A stretch of DNA of 64,000 nt, from positions 3,720,001 through 3,784,000 of the forward strand of contig CM041108.1 of NCBI GenBank assembly GCA_023079485.1, in the 5' to 3' direction. This stretch comes from Archilochus colubris. Lineage: Eukaryota; Chordata; Aves; Apodiformes; Trochilidae. The number at the start of each line of letters is the position of its first letter. Position 1 is the stretch's first letter. The notes under the pieces were generated by a model that did no database searches, was not told the DNA's origin, and saw only the letters and a list, made by a program, of their open reading frames with translations. The translations under genes were made by a program, and so were the position numbers. Of this stretch, positions 46,701-58,630 are shown piece after piece.

Positions 46701-49700
46701 GATATCTCGAATTAAAGGCAGGAGAAAAGATATTAGCAATGCTATTAAAAATTCACAGCAGTGGCAAACAAAAGGAAAGCACTGGAGCAGCTTAAAAATG
46801 ATGGCCTAGGTTTCCCCCACTTTAAATTCCATTGGAGAATAAATGGTTTTTCAAGAAGTTTAGGAGAGTGTTATGGCCCTTTTGATGTCTCCTCTGCTGT
46901 CAATGCTGTGGCACGTGGACAGAGATGCTGAGGTGCCTCTTCTGCTGCTGCAAAATCCCAAAAAATAGTAAAAGAACAAAGAAGGACAGAACTGGTTTTA
47001 TTCTGCAAGCAGAGCAGGAGGCAGAGGAGGTGATGTTTGGCTGTAGGTAGAGGAAAACCTTGCATCCCTGCATACTCAAATTGATGCATATATTGAACAT
47101 AATTCCTGTGTTTCTCAACTCAGCCTCTCTCTAAAAAGAGGGAGTTTTGCTCCAGAGGAAGTTAAACAAAATCAATGGGAGAAAAGTCAATTCCATGTGA
47201 GGATCTTTCATCCTTGCTCAGCAGCTGAGAGCCTCTGATGGAAGGTGGGAAAACAACTTTTCTCATCCTTTTTGCACCAAAACAATTCCCACAACAAGAC
47301 TCAGCTAAAGGCAGGATCTTGCTAGAGCCCTTTCCACTTAGCAGTATAAAAAAGAAAAGGGCAGACAGGCTACAAGCCCCTGCCTGGGGTCCTGCAGGGG
47401 AAAAACCTGATGGCAGAGCAAGGCAAAGGTGGGTGGGATGGTTCCTAGAAAGGGAAGGAGTGAGGGGGATCACTTGTTCATCTAAGAAACTGATGTCCTT
47501 TCTTTTTCTACTCTACAGAGCTGTGTTTGGGGAAATCAAAAACTGAACAGATCCTTTTTTTTTTTTCCCCCCACTCATTTTCAGGGTGAGTGAATTCTCT
47601 TGTCTTCACTCCTGTTGTCATGTCCTGTGCAGCCCAGAAGTGTGACTTAGGGTTCAGAGGAAAATCTCCCTTTTTTAATCTTTGCACTGATAACACTGCA
47701 CTTAATTTAGCAGCAGTGAGGCAGAACATTTGGATTTTGTCATCCATTTCCAAAACTATTGTTGGCTTCTTATTTCTTTGTTCCCCCCTTACTGCTCATT
47801 TTAGATTTACATTTTATTGTAGGTGCCAAAAGATAAGTTAATGCCAACTTGATGATTAATTAACTAATACTTTCCTCTGCCCTAAGATGGAAAGCCTTTA
47901 TCTAAGCAACCTATTAATTATTATTTTATTTAGTACTGCATGGGTACATCTAAATGGTTTTGAGTTCTGCCCTCCTGAGAAACTTGGGCAAGAATTATGG
48001 TAAAAGGATGAAAGGAAGCTAAAAGAACCTTAAACTTGTTATCAGGAGGTATGTCTTCATGTTGGCATAGTATTTATCTGTAGTTTTCAAGCCCTGAGCA
48101 GTATCACAGTCTCCCTGTCAAAAGTGAGTGATAATCCCCAGTTCTGAGGCTTTCTGGCACGCTTGGAAATACAAAAATCAGTAAAAAGCTTTCCTGAGGT
48201 ATCTCAGCCTAGTTGTCCAAGCTTGGAAAGAAGCTGTGGAAAAAAGAGAAACCTGGGAATCTTCCATTCTACTTGAGCTCTGCCCTGAAGGTGCCTTATG
48301 GAGCTCTGCAGAAGTTACCAGGAGGTTCTGCACAACCCATGGGGGGGTTCCATCCCTTCTGTGAGCTGGTACCTGGCTGCAGGCATCACACACCTCAAGT
48401 TACTGCCTTTCCAGCAGCTCTGGAATTCAGGATGGAGTTCAGAGCTGCCTCTTTCCATGGGAATCATTATTCAAAGTGCCAGAAATGCACACCATGAATA
48501 CAAGAGCAGAGATGTTTAACTGAAGAAATGGAAAGAAAGGAGGAAAACTGGGTTAACAATGCCAATAAATTTACTGGTGGTGAGGCTGGCTACCTCATTC
48601 TCTTGAAATGATGGTTACACATTAGGAGTGAGATAACTGCATTCCTTATGGCACTTCTGAGCATCTTGCCTATGGGCAAAAAATGAATGCTGTGGAAGTG
48701 AGAGGTGTTATACATGCCAGGTAAAATTCCTAGCAGGAAGAAATGGTAGGACACTGTGTAATATGCTTCCAACTCACAGGAATAAAGGTGACTGTACCTA
48801 AAGGTGAATTCATCCAGTCAATCCATTTGTAAAGGGCCTCATCTTTGGAGGTTTGAAATACCTGAGATTTAGCTCTTTCCACTTCCCTGCTTATGATCTA
48901 GAAGCTCTGACATAGCTTTTATTAGACTATTGGTCTCCCCAAGTGCTATTGCACATTAAACACTGAATGTACATCTGCCTACAGTGTAACCTAGTGAAGA
49001 ACACATATGGGTGTAGCTGGCATGATAATATGGCTTGTGAACTGGTGAATAATGTCTGTGCAAGCTTACAGAACAAGCACACTGGTTTTGTTCTGCTGCT
49101 GTTGGATTCTGGGTCCAAATACCATTTTTTAAAATCAGAACCGAGTCTGATATTTTGAGAATCCCTCTCCTGGGTGCCTCAGATCCCCAGAATTCTGTGT
49201 AAAGTACCTCAGTAATTTTGGGGAATGAGCCCAAGGTCTTTGGGGCAGATTTCTTGCAGTGTGAAATTTTACCTTGCCAGAGTTGCTGTGAAGTTCTCCT
49301 GCACCTCTCTGAAAGCCACAGAAGTGGGAAGTGTAGTATCCTGGTAGCAGCTATTCCATCTCTTGGAAATCTAAAGGGAATTCCCAGTAAATGCAAAACA
49401 GTTCTGGGGGCATTTGTGGAGTGGTTTCCTAATTTAGAGCAGTTGCTGAATGTTTAGAAGTTCTGCCAGTGGACCCATGTCCAGCTCTAAATTTGGAGGG
49501 TATTAAGCTGTGCCCCTGGGCTCTGTGTCCCGATGGTTTAGGATACAGGGATCCTTCTCATGGAGCAGCTGGCAAATGCTGCTCTATTTGCTGCTTGCAA
49601 AAATGCAGGGAGATTCTGAAACTTAGAGCTGGTGGAGGTAACAAAAAGAAATGTCATTAAAGGCTGAAGCTGAGGGGAAGTTTTGGATGCTTTGGATGAG

Positions 49701-51359
49701 CCTGTGTCTTGCACAGTGCTCTCTGCTTATGAATGTTCAGATGAAGTGCAGAAAGAAGTAAAAACAAAGTCAAGTCTCCAGTATACAACATAGAGGAAAT
49801 AGGAACAATGTGTCCAGAAATGTTAGAACCATCTGGAATAGGAAGATGAATTAACTGTATCTTGCATTAATATAGCTGCTTTGTATTAAGCCCTTTCACC
49901 CATAAAATACTGTGTCTGTGCTTTCTCTGTTTGAAGTTGAATGTTCTGAATGCTAGAAATGAAATAAGTCTGGAGCTCTACACCCTTTCCTAGACACCTA
50001 TCCTTTTCCCCTAAGCCTGTGCTCTTTCCAAGAGATCTCTGTGCTTTCCCTAAGCATTCTTCTTTTGCTGAGGATCAGCTGGGCAGGCTACAGGAGACCT
50101 GAGCCCCATTTTTATTGTGCATTTACAGCATCAGAGGGAGCAGAGTTCTCCACTGCAGCAGCTTTTGAGGCACACAGTTACAACCATGAATCTGACAGAG
50201 GAGATGTGGCTGGACAAGATTCAGTTCTTAGCATCTCAGTAGTACCAGAGGGGAGGTTTCATGATTGCAGTAGGTGTGGAAGCTCATGATTGCTGGCACA
50301 TAGGCAATATGAGTGGTGTTTATTATATTGCCCATCACTCTGTGTCCTGCTACTGCTCAGTCATGCATGCTAGGAACAGCTTATCCATAGTGCTCAGAGA
50401 ACACCAGGCCAAAATCCTCTGGTAGTCCATCAGCAAGGCTGTTGGAAGACCTCACAAGGCTATAAAAGGAATGAAACTATGTTACTGTCTGTCTGTCCTT
50501 TTTATTTCCAACGAGCAGGGATATTCACCATGATTAAACTGTTGGGGCTTTGTTGGAGAACTTAACAAAGGGAATTTGTCTCACAAGATGGGTTTCAGGA
50601 GAGATTCCCCAGAGAAGTTCTTCCTCTGTGATGTTCACATACCTGTATTCTGTGTGTCATGAGCCAAACACAGCCCAGAACTATCCAGTAGATCAAGGAA
50701 CAGTGCTTAGTCTTTTCAGCAAGGTTTGGGCTGGTTTTATCTCATGCCTTGCCTGTGATAGTGGCAGAGGAAATAGGGCAGGGGTGCCACATGTATTTCA
50801 CACTCCAGATTTCCAGTGAAATGGTCTCTCCTGTGGTTTTGAACTCTCCATAGGCACCCAGTGATGCTTTAAACTTAGTGCTTTGCTTGTTTGTCAGTGA
50901 GTTTTCCAGTACCCTTCAACTGAGATAGGTACTGGAGGGGTAAAGCTGCATTTACTGCAGTCAGGTGTGGGACAAGGGATACCTTCACTGATAAAGATTC
51001 TCTTATTCATCTGTCTTTGAAATGAAATACAGATGTCCTGAGTTCCAGTCTGTGCCTGAACCACAAAACTAAAAGGAGGAGAGAGTATATGTTTATTTGA
51101 ACCCCATGTTATGTTGCTGGCAATGTATCACTAGTTTCCATTCCTATTTTTTGTTCTCTTAGCACTCCCTTTGCCATTGCCCTTTTCTTCCTCGCTCAGG
51201 CAGTAATCAACACACTCCAAAACACAATGGATTCCTTTTTGTGGTGAATCCCCTGCTTGATGCAAACATTTGCTGGCCTCATTTCTTTGGGATACATTTC
51301 AATGGGAAGAAGAGGGGAAAGTATTCCTTGTTCCTGGTGAAAAACTGCACTGGCAGCCT

Positions 51360-51480
51360 GGGTTATTTTGTCGGACGTGTGGCTTTAAGTGACGCCTTTG
51401 CCATCTGTTCTGTCTGCTAATTATGAATGCAAAACAAACGTAGTCCACAATTGCTTCATTTAGAATAAGGGAGATGGCAG
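51360..51480. promoter_or_regulatory. possible conserved noncoding element
   Basis: Contains GTGGCTTTAAGTGACGCC, GCCATCTG (E-box), CTAATTATGAATGCAAAAC (homeodomain and POU-like) and AAACAAACG (forkhead-like) within about 100 bp of complex sequence that includes three CpG. Motif-based inference only. Confidence 0.25.
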
Positions 51481-54059
51481 TGACCAAAATAGTTTTATTT
51501 TGGTGTCAGATGCTCTTTTTATTTCTCCTGTCTCTTCCTAATCTAATGCAGGTCTGAAGCATTGCTCCCTCCACCAGCGTGCAGCAGTTGACATTGCTGT
51601 GACAAATGAGGCCATTGTCTACATGGTCACCCTTTAGGCCTTTTTAAGGGACAATCCCACACGAGCAAGGAAAGGGAAAAGACTTGAGCATTTCTTGAAC
51701 TGCCAGGGTTTGGTTTCAGATTTCACTATTTAATTTCAATTGTGCTGGGCTGAGATCTGCAGCTGACATCAGGGGATCTCCAGGAAGTTTGACACCAGTG
51801 CATGAGCCACTTTCTCAGTCTGTTCCATCCCTGTTTTCTCTCCATGCTGGAGAGATATGATATGGTGATAATCAATAATGCATTCTCCTGTTGTCCAACA
51901 CCTGAAGAGGTGAATTTTCTTGGCTTTTGACTGTGAGCCCAAAGGCTTTTCTGGGTGATCCATCTCCCTCAGTGTCTGTGGGTTACAAGAAGCCCCCCGT
52001 ATTTGCTAGTTAGACTAGACAAAAAAACCTGCTCTGCTGTTTAGCATTTCCTAACTTGCTGCTGATTTCCTTCAAGCCAGGGCTGTGACAGATCATAGAG
52101 GTATCACTAGCAGCTCTGCCATGGATTGAGGTGACCTAGATTCAGAAAATGGAAATGAGATAAAATGCTCACTGCACTCTGTTCTAGGGGGACCTGCAGC
52201 CAAAAAGCTGAAGGGGTGGAACAATTTTTTCTTTGAGTTGTCTGAAGCTGAAAGAGGCAGATTTTTTCCCTGTTAGGTGGTTTTATGATATATGCTGAGT
52301 GGTGACCCCAGTTATGACACTCGTCCTTCCTCTGGTCTCAGGCCAAATGGCCAAGAGGGTTCCCTCCCCACTCCCAGTAAGACTGGGAGACACATTTGCT
52401 TTCAGATACACATTTGCTTCACTTCAACCCTCCTTGCTTTGGTATTGAGCATGTAGAGACATGTCTCTCACCCCTCCTTTCCATTCCTAGCCATCACTTG
52501 CTATGATAATCAGCATGTTTCACTTTATTTTCTGACTGGTTCTATGTTGAAAGGAAATATTTTTTTTTTTATACCAACTGAAAAGCAATGTTTTGGACAG
52601 CAGAAGACTTCCCTTCTTTTTCCCCACTGATGTTGTCCAAGAAAGCTTGTTGGTTTGTGCTTATTCTTTTCCCAAGTTAATTTGAAATTCTATTCACTAC
52701 TTTACAATTGTCCTGGAGTTCTGGTTATTTAATTTTCCCCCCTTTGATGTTGTACAGGGAAGGATTGGTGAGGGACACTCTCTCAGGAAGATATTATCTC
52801 TGGAAAAATCTCTTGCACCATTTCCACATCCCAGCAAACTGTTGTAGCAGAGCCTGAGACAGAAATATGTGGAATGCTACGTCATGTCCGGGGTGTGAAA
52901 TGCCCAAATCAGGTATTAAAAGCTGCCTGGGCTGTCTTCCAACAGACAGATCCCAAACTCCATCCCTTTGAACACTGAGCAGACAGATCAGGATCCTGTC
53001 CAAGGCTGGAGTCCACCTCTGCTACAAAACAATCATTGAAAATCCTCCAGGATCTTACAGCATGAGAGTTAAAAGATTTCCTTGGTATCCTGGGCCTGAA
53101 GGATGATCTTGTGGTTTAAGCATTTGGACTGGAACCAAGAGATGTGAGATAAATTCCAGGCTCTGCTGTGCACTTCCTCTGTCAACTTTTGAAGCTTGCT
53201 CCTTCTCTCTGTGCTTCCAGTCTCTGCCTGTGAAACCTCATGCTCTGCTCTCACAATTTCTGTACTAAACTTGCCATACTGAAAGCCCCTGATCAATGCC
53301 ACAGGTAATTTTCCAACAGCCTTAATTTTAGAGTGAAAATAGTCCTCTAGCCCCATGCATCTACAAGGGGGAAAATGTTGAGAATTTGAAAGTAAGGGGC
53401 AGAAAAACTCTGACAAGTTTGAAGGGCACAATGATAAGTTCTATTTACTCAGCCTGATGAGAGGGAGAAACAGCCTGGTTCAGAGTGGATGTGGGGTGAT
53501 ACCACTGGGAAATGAAGGTAGGATACCTCTGGGTTCAGCTCCAAGCCCAAGGAATGAATGTCCATGAGCAACCCTAAGAGGCTGGTCAAGAAGAGTCCAT
53601 TTTGTATGCCTCCATAGCTGTATTTTAGTAAGTTTTAAGTGCAGCAGTTCTGGTTGTTGGAATCCACTTACTGGGAGAAGGACTTTGCAAATGGGAGTCC
53701 CAGTCTGGGGTGTAAGTTTGTCTCCCTGCCACCTGATGTGGACACTTGCCAGCTTCCTCTTCCATCCCTACTTGTAGGTCTGTGTGTCTGGAGTAGCATA
53801 CAGAGCCAGTTGTCCCATTTTGGGGTGTAGTGCTTCTCTTTTGAAGGTCTGGGGTGCTCCAAACACCACAACAACCATTAATGAAACGTCTGTCTGGCAA
53901 GGTTTATATTTGACTTTCAAATCTAACGAGATGCCACTCAAGCTTTTTGTCTTTGCACCAACTCCCAGAGGAGCTCAGTGAATCAGGGGCCAGAGGAATG
54001 AATCTCCCATGGGATAATGCAGAAGGAATGTGGAGGTGTGTGCACATGTTCTCCCTGGG

Positions 54060-54330
54060 GCACCCGTGGCAGGCAGTGGCAGTGCCGGGGAGGGCTGGGT
54101 CAGCTCCTCTGCACCCATCCTGGGCTCAGCACCCCCAGCACACCTCCTGCTCTGACTCCAGGGGCTTGTCCAAAGGCTTCACACGCCTCCCCACTCTCCC
54201 ACAATTTTGGAAAAAGTCTTCTCTCGATGTGACGTGGCACTGGGGTAAGGAAAACAAAATGGCAAATCCTTGGGTGCCTTTCCCAACGTCTCTGGAGTCG
54301 TAGTTTCTGTCCTGAACTTTCACGTGGCAG
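54060..54330. promoter_or_regulatory. CpG-enriched patch
   Basis: About eight or nine CpG in 270 bp, including TCTCGATGTGACGTGGCAC with a CRE-like TGACGTGG core and TTTCACGTGGC with an E-box-like CACGTG. No TATA element or exon is evident. Confidence 0.2.
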
Positions 54331-56355
54331 CTGCTTCTTGAATCAGCAGCTGGGGACAGGGTTTGGATAGTAGTTTGAAGATAGAAGTAATTCTTAGATA
54401 GAAGTTGAGGAAAAGATCCTTTACTCTCCCCCCACAAACTGTGTAAGGTTGTTCCCACTCTCATTGCTATTGCTTATCTTTGTCTCTTTGTTGCAGCTTT
54501 GACTTCAAGGTGAAAGGAGAGAGATTTATTTTTCTCTGTAGGATTTCTAGGACAGGGTAGACAGAGGGCAAAATTTCTTGCTAGGAAACCTTGACAGGTA
54601 TGAAAAATGTAACTCTAACAGTTTGTAACGTGTGACTGCTCACTATTTCATGAACTTTACCCACTCTTGGACAGTGAAGCGTTTTGCTCCAAGTACAATA
54701 TCAAGTCCAACACGGTCTTAGGTCAAACTGCTGCTTGTCAGGAACTGAAACTCTGCATATCTTGGTGCTGGTTGCTTGACACATCTGATTGTCCCCTTTG
54801 AAACACAGTTTTAGACATCACTCCTGTGTGCATCTATTTTTACAGATTAGACCCAGAGGCTGAGAGTTTTGGTCTCTTGTTGCTTGGTCTCTGTTGTGGT
54901 AGCATCCCACTGCTGTGGTCTCACAGTCTCCCAGGACCTGATGATGCACCCAGGCTGCTGAGTAACAGGAAAGTGTTTTGCCTGTTAGAGGAAGAGTTTG
55001 GAGTCGATCTCATTTGCTTCAGTGTCACCTGGGGACAGGGGTGATGAGGCAATAAAAAAATCTCCATAGCCATTAGTAGCAGCAAGGGAGATGGGTTACA
55101 GAAACAGCAAAATGAAAGTGGCCTCCTAAATTAAATGACCTGAGTTGTGTTTCCATTGCATTGTATGAACCCTTAAGTGGTTCAAAACTACTGCTCTGTC
55201 AGATCTGTTGTAATTGTGACTCCATGTAGCTCATTAAAGAAGACACATTGTCTCTGTCTTAAAATCTTAAAATCCAACCAACCAGGAACCCGTTTGATAC
55301 ATCCCCATCTTTTCCTCTTTGGAAAACAGAGCTTGCTGGGAATGTGGTGTTTCCAGTGAAAGCAAACAATATTTGTACAGATTTTTCTAGATGTTTGTGC
55401 CTTGGCTACAAGCTGAAAACAAGTGATGTATTCTTCTTCTCTGCTGGGGATTTAGCCTACTCTTTGGATGCTGCCAAACACTTTTCTTTCTCTAGGTGAC
55501 TTTAAAGCGTGACCTGTAAAAGGATTGCTTTGCCTTTCATTGAGGATGCACTAACTTGTACCAAATGGTAGGTATTATCCCCAAATATTTGCTCAAGGGG
55601 AAGTAACTCTCAGACCCCCTGCAAGGATTTTATCTCCTCATCTTCAAATGACACGGTTCAAACAGACAGATAATGACACATGTAATGATGATAAAATGGA
55701 AGTGTGACTGCAAAGAGTAACATTTAAAAATAATGATATACCTCTAACTAGCTCTTATAAAAAGAAGGCTTAAATAGCTGCAGAGAAACAGATGCTTTGG
55801 GGGACTTGTGGATAAAAATAGTGGCTTGCAATTTGCAACCAAAACAAAAATGTAGCCCCTCTTAGTCAACCTCAACACCAGAAATTCCTCTGAATACCTT
55901 AGGAACCAGAACTGGGCAAGTTTGTAAAGTATTGGCTGCTGCATCTGCTGTGCTTTGAGCATATTTTTGCCTCTTCTACCTTGCCTTACTCCTTTGCAGT
56001 TTGCTATCCCTATGGGTGCCTGGCAAATGCCCTCTCTTACTGGGCCTCATGGTTTATTTAGTGGTCTCAGACCCAGTGGTTCCTTTTTCCTTGGAAAAAT
56101 GTTCCAGCTGTGTCCAGGCTCTGCAGGCACAGGGATGCTCTGTGGTCAGCATGGATTTGGAGAGGTGAGGCAGGTGCTCTCAGTGCACTCAGACCTTTGC
56201 CCATTTTTTAATGTATTCCTTCAGGCAGGGCTGCCTGGGGCTCCATTATCTCCCTCAGTAATGAAGGACTAAATCAGCCTTGGCAGAGCTGGAGGTTTCT
56301 GCTTTTTCTTTTAAATGAATAGTTCTAACTTGTTCATTTGGTGTTTTTGTTTCAG

Positions 56356-56387
56356 GTGGTCCCTCCCCAACGAAGATAAGCAGTCAG
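56356..56387 (+). other. candidate microexon, 32 bp
   Basis: Strong acceptor GTGTTTTTGTTTCAG and a near-perfect donor CAG|GTGAGT flank 32 bp. Two frames are open (WSLPNEDKQS or GPSPTKISSQ). The length is not a multiple of three, so inclusion would shift a frame. The two splice signals are the best matched pair I saw in the window. No gene is recognised. Confidence 0.28.
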
Positions 56388-57992
56388 GTGAGTCAGATGT
56401 TCCATTTTCCAGTAGATCTATGGAAAAGGAGTGAAAAATGACAAGTGGAGGCAATGCCCTGAATTTCAGAAAGTCAGGTTTGGGATGGCTCAATAGACCA
56501 ATTTAGACATTTAAGGGTGCAAAAGAATCCCATAAGACACCACAGGTAGCACCAGCTTCAGGGACTATCAAGTTGATTGTCATCCTCTGGAGTTTTCCTG
56601 GGTTGTTTGTGGTTTTTTGGGGGTTTTTTTTTTTGGTATTGCAAGCTCGATCCATACACATTCACTCTTCGTACACAGCCTAAGCATTAAAAATTATGCT
56701 CTCTCCTCTGTCAGAGCCAGCAGCACCTTTTTGCAAGTCCATCCAAGGCCCAAAGCATGTCACCTGAGCACTGACCCACTGAAAGGCAGTTTTCAAATAC
56801 ATATTTCATCCTCTACCTTCTGCGTAGTGCCACAGATTCCTTTGCCTTGGAGCCCAAATTTAGTGATTAGATCTTTTTCAATTCCTCCTCTCTTAGTAAT
56901 GCCCTCACACTGTCATTTGGAGCTGAAAGGAAAGCACATTGCCACAATTGGCCCCACTGGGTGCGTTGATAATAGTCTTATGAGTGAGACTGTCATCAGA
57001 TTAAGTGGAGGAGACCCAGAAGCTGTTCCTGATGGCCACATCCTTGCTCCACGTGATGCTCCGAGTCCAGCTCGACTTTTTCTTTCAGATTTCCATATTG
57101 TCCTGCCTTTCTGCCTTGTCAAGAGCATTAGTCACACTTATCCATTTGCATCTTCCATTGCAGCTGAGACAAAGCCCAGGGGATGTGTGGCTGCTCAGCA
57201 CCCTCACTCCTGCCCAGGGTTCAAGTCCCTCACATGTGGAGCAAGGGCTGGGGCAGGGAAGGAGATTTGGTCCCATGTGCCCAGCACATGATGCTGCTTC
57301 TCCTGGATGGGGTGACACAGTGACCTGACAGTGACCATGCTGAAATGAAGGCAGGAACCCCTCTCAGCTCTGTGGAAACTCTGTGTGGCTGAGCAAATGG
57401 ACTCACTTCTCCCCTGGTTTAGCTGGCCTAGGTATAAAGTAAAGATGATGCTCATTAGGGCAGCTTGGATTCCCCTTCTGGAATATGCTGCCTTCAGAAC
57501 AAGCCCTTAGTTGGAGCTGAGAGTGGGGTAATGCTCTAGGCCCAGCTCCAAGGCACAGCCCATGAAATTGGCTTTTCCTGTACGTGCCCCTACTGAATGT
57601 GTAGATTATTGGATTCCTCATCTGAGGATTTCAGTCCTCATCATGTGAAATGCAGTGTACAGACCCAGGGAAAGGCAGGTGTTGGGTGATTGTGCTGAGC
57701 TGTCAGTGGGAGAGGTTTGAGACTGTGAGAGATGGAAAGGAGGGATTGAGGAAAGAGGTGTGTTATTCCCAAATAACAAGGAGCAGGGAAAAAAAAATAG
57801 CAAGAAACAGAAAAAAAAATCCCTGGAACAACAGAGTTTCATTTTGTCCCAGCCAAGGGCTGGGGCATTGTCAGCTAGAGAGGAAAGGATTGTGCTGTGC
57901 AGCCACAGTCACAAACAGCTTTGATTTAATCTGCTCCTTCCTAGAAGTCAAAGATGAAAATATTGCCTGTGAAGACACGGTTTGGGAACATG
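56388..57992. other. unique noncoding DNA
   Basis: No gene recognised. A 224-codon open frame at 56617-57291 is listed under rejected observations. Confidence 0.5.

Positions 57993-58015
<23 letters not shown>
57993..58015. repeat. A23 homopolymer
   Basis: Twenty-three A residues preceding the CpG-enriched region at 58090-58510. No retroelement body is recognised next to it. Confidence 0.95.
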
Positions 58016-58023
<8 letters not shown>

Positions 58024-58089
58024 TGGTTGTTTAATATGTATATATGACCCCACTGTGCTGAGAGAATGAGCCAGGCTGCAGCCCCAGAG

Positions 58090-58510
58090 CCTGGTGGCAC
58101 CGAGTGGGTCCAACATTGTTGGGTCTGGCAGGGATTCAGACATCTGCCAGGGGATGGGGATTTGGGCAGGAGAGGTGGGAGAGAGGGAGAGGAGTGGGAG
58201 ACACTGCAGGAAGGCTCGGGGAGGTTTGCAGCTCTATATATACCCCTGGATAACACGTCCTCTTTAAAATTCCCTTACTAAGCTCAGCTCCCAGATTTTA
58301 TATTCAGCACCAAGGTTCCCGCCCCATCCCCCCCCAGCCCTCCCCACCCACCACCACCCTCTTTCCCTTTAACTTGTTAAGTTTGAAAGATGATATATAC
58401 ACAGAGTTTGCTTTGCCAGTCAGCCCGTTTAAGGCCAAGATTAATGCAGTGCATTGGTGCAATCGTGCCGCAGTGGTGCGTGATCGGAATACGAGATGGA
58501 ATATAGGGGG
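58090..58510 (+). promoter_or_regulatory. candidate promoter region with TATA-like element
   Basis: About ten or eleven CpG in 420 bp, with a purine-rich stretch (58167-58205) followed by CTATATATAC at 58234-58243, a fair TATA box. Downstream, CAATCGTGCCGCAGTGGTGC and GTGATCGGAATACGAGATGG are complex, CpG-bearing sequence unlike the background. A transcription start would be expected near 58264-58272. Strand is inferred from the TATA orientation only. It could instead be a conserved enhancer. Confidence 0.3.
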
Positions 58511-58548
58511 AAAGGCCAGAAATGTGCCTGGATTCTGAGTTTACACAA

Positions 58549-58562
58549 GTCTCCTTAGCAAC
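58549..58562. promoter_or_regulatory. RFX X-box-like site
   Basis: GTCTCCTTAGCAAC resembles the RFX X-box (two half sites, the second a good AGCAAC, with a 2-bp spacer). The first half is imperfect. It sits just downstream of the candidate promoter region. Confidence 0.25.
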
Positions 58563-58595
58563 TTGTCTGATTTTATTATTTTTTTGCTTCTTGTT

Positions 58596-58630
58596 GGGGG
58601 GGGGGAGGAGTGTGTGTGTGTGTCTGTGTG
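58596..58630. repeat. G10 run plus (TG)n
   Basis: Ten G residues (58596-58605), GAGGAG, then TG dinucleotides with one TC interruption. Confidence 0.9.

Larger units (their letters stand above)
43701..56355. other. largely unique noncoding DNA
   Basis: About 12.6 kb with no recognised gene or transposon. Contains A17 (44074-44090), A19 (46101-46119), a possible conserved element at 51360-51480 and a CpG-enriched patch at 54060-54330. Open frames of up to about 146 codons show no family resemblance. Confidence 0.5.

Noticed and set aside
54497..54509. 13-nt segment between a TTGTTGCAG acceptor and a GTGAAA donor
   Set aside because: Too short and the donor is poor; the acceptor-like motif alone is common.
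56617..57291. 224-codon open frame on the + strand
   Set aside because: It does not begin at an ATG, starts in a T-rich tract, matches no family I recognise and is overlapped by open frames on the other strand.
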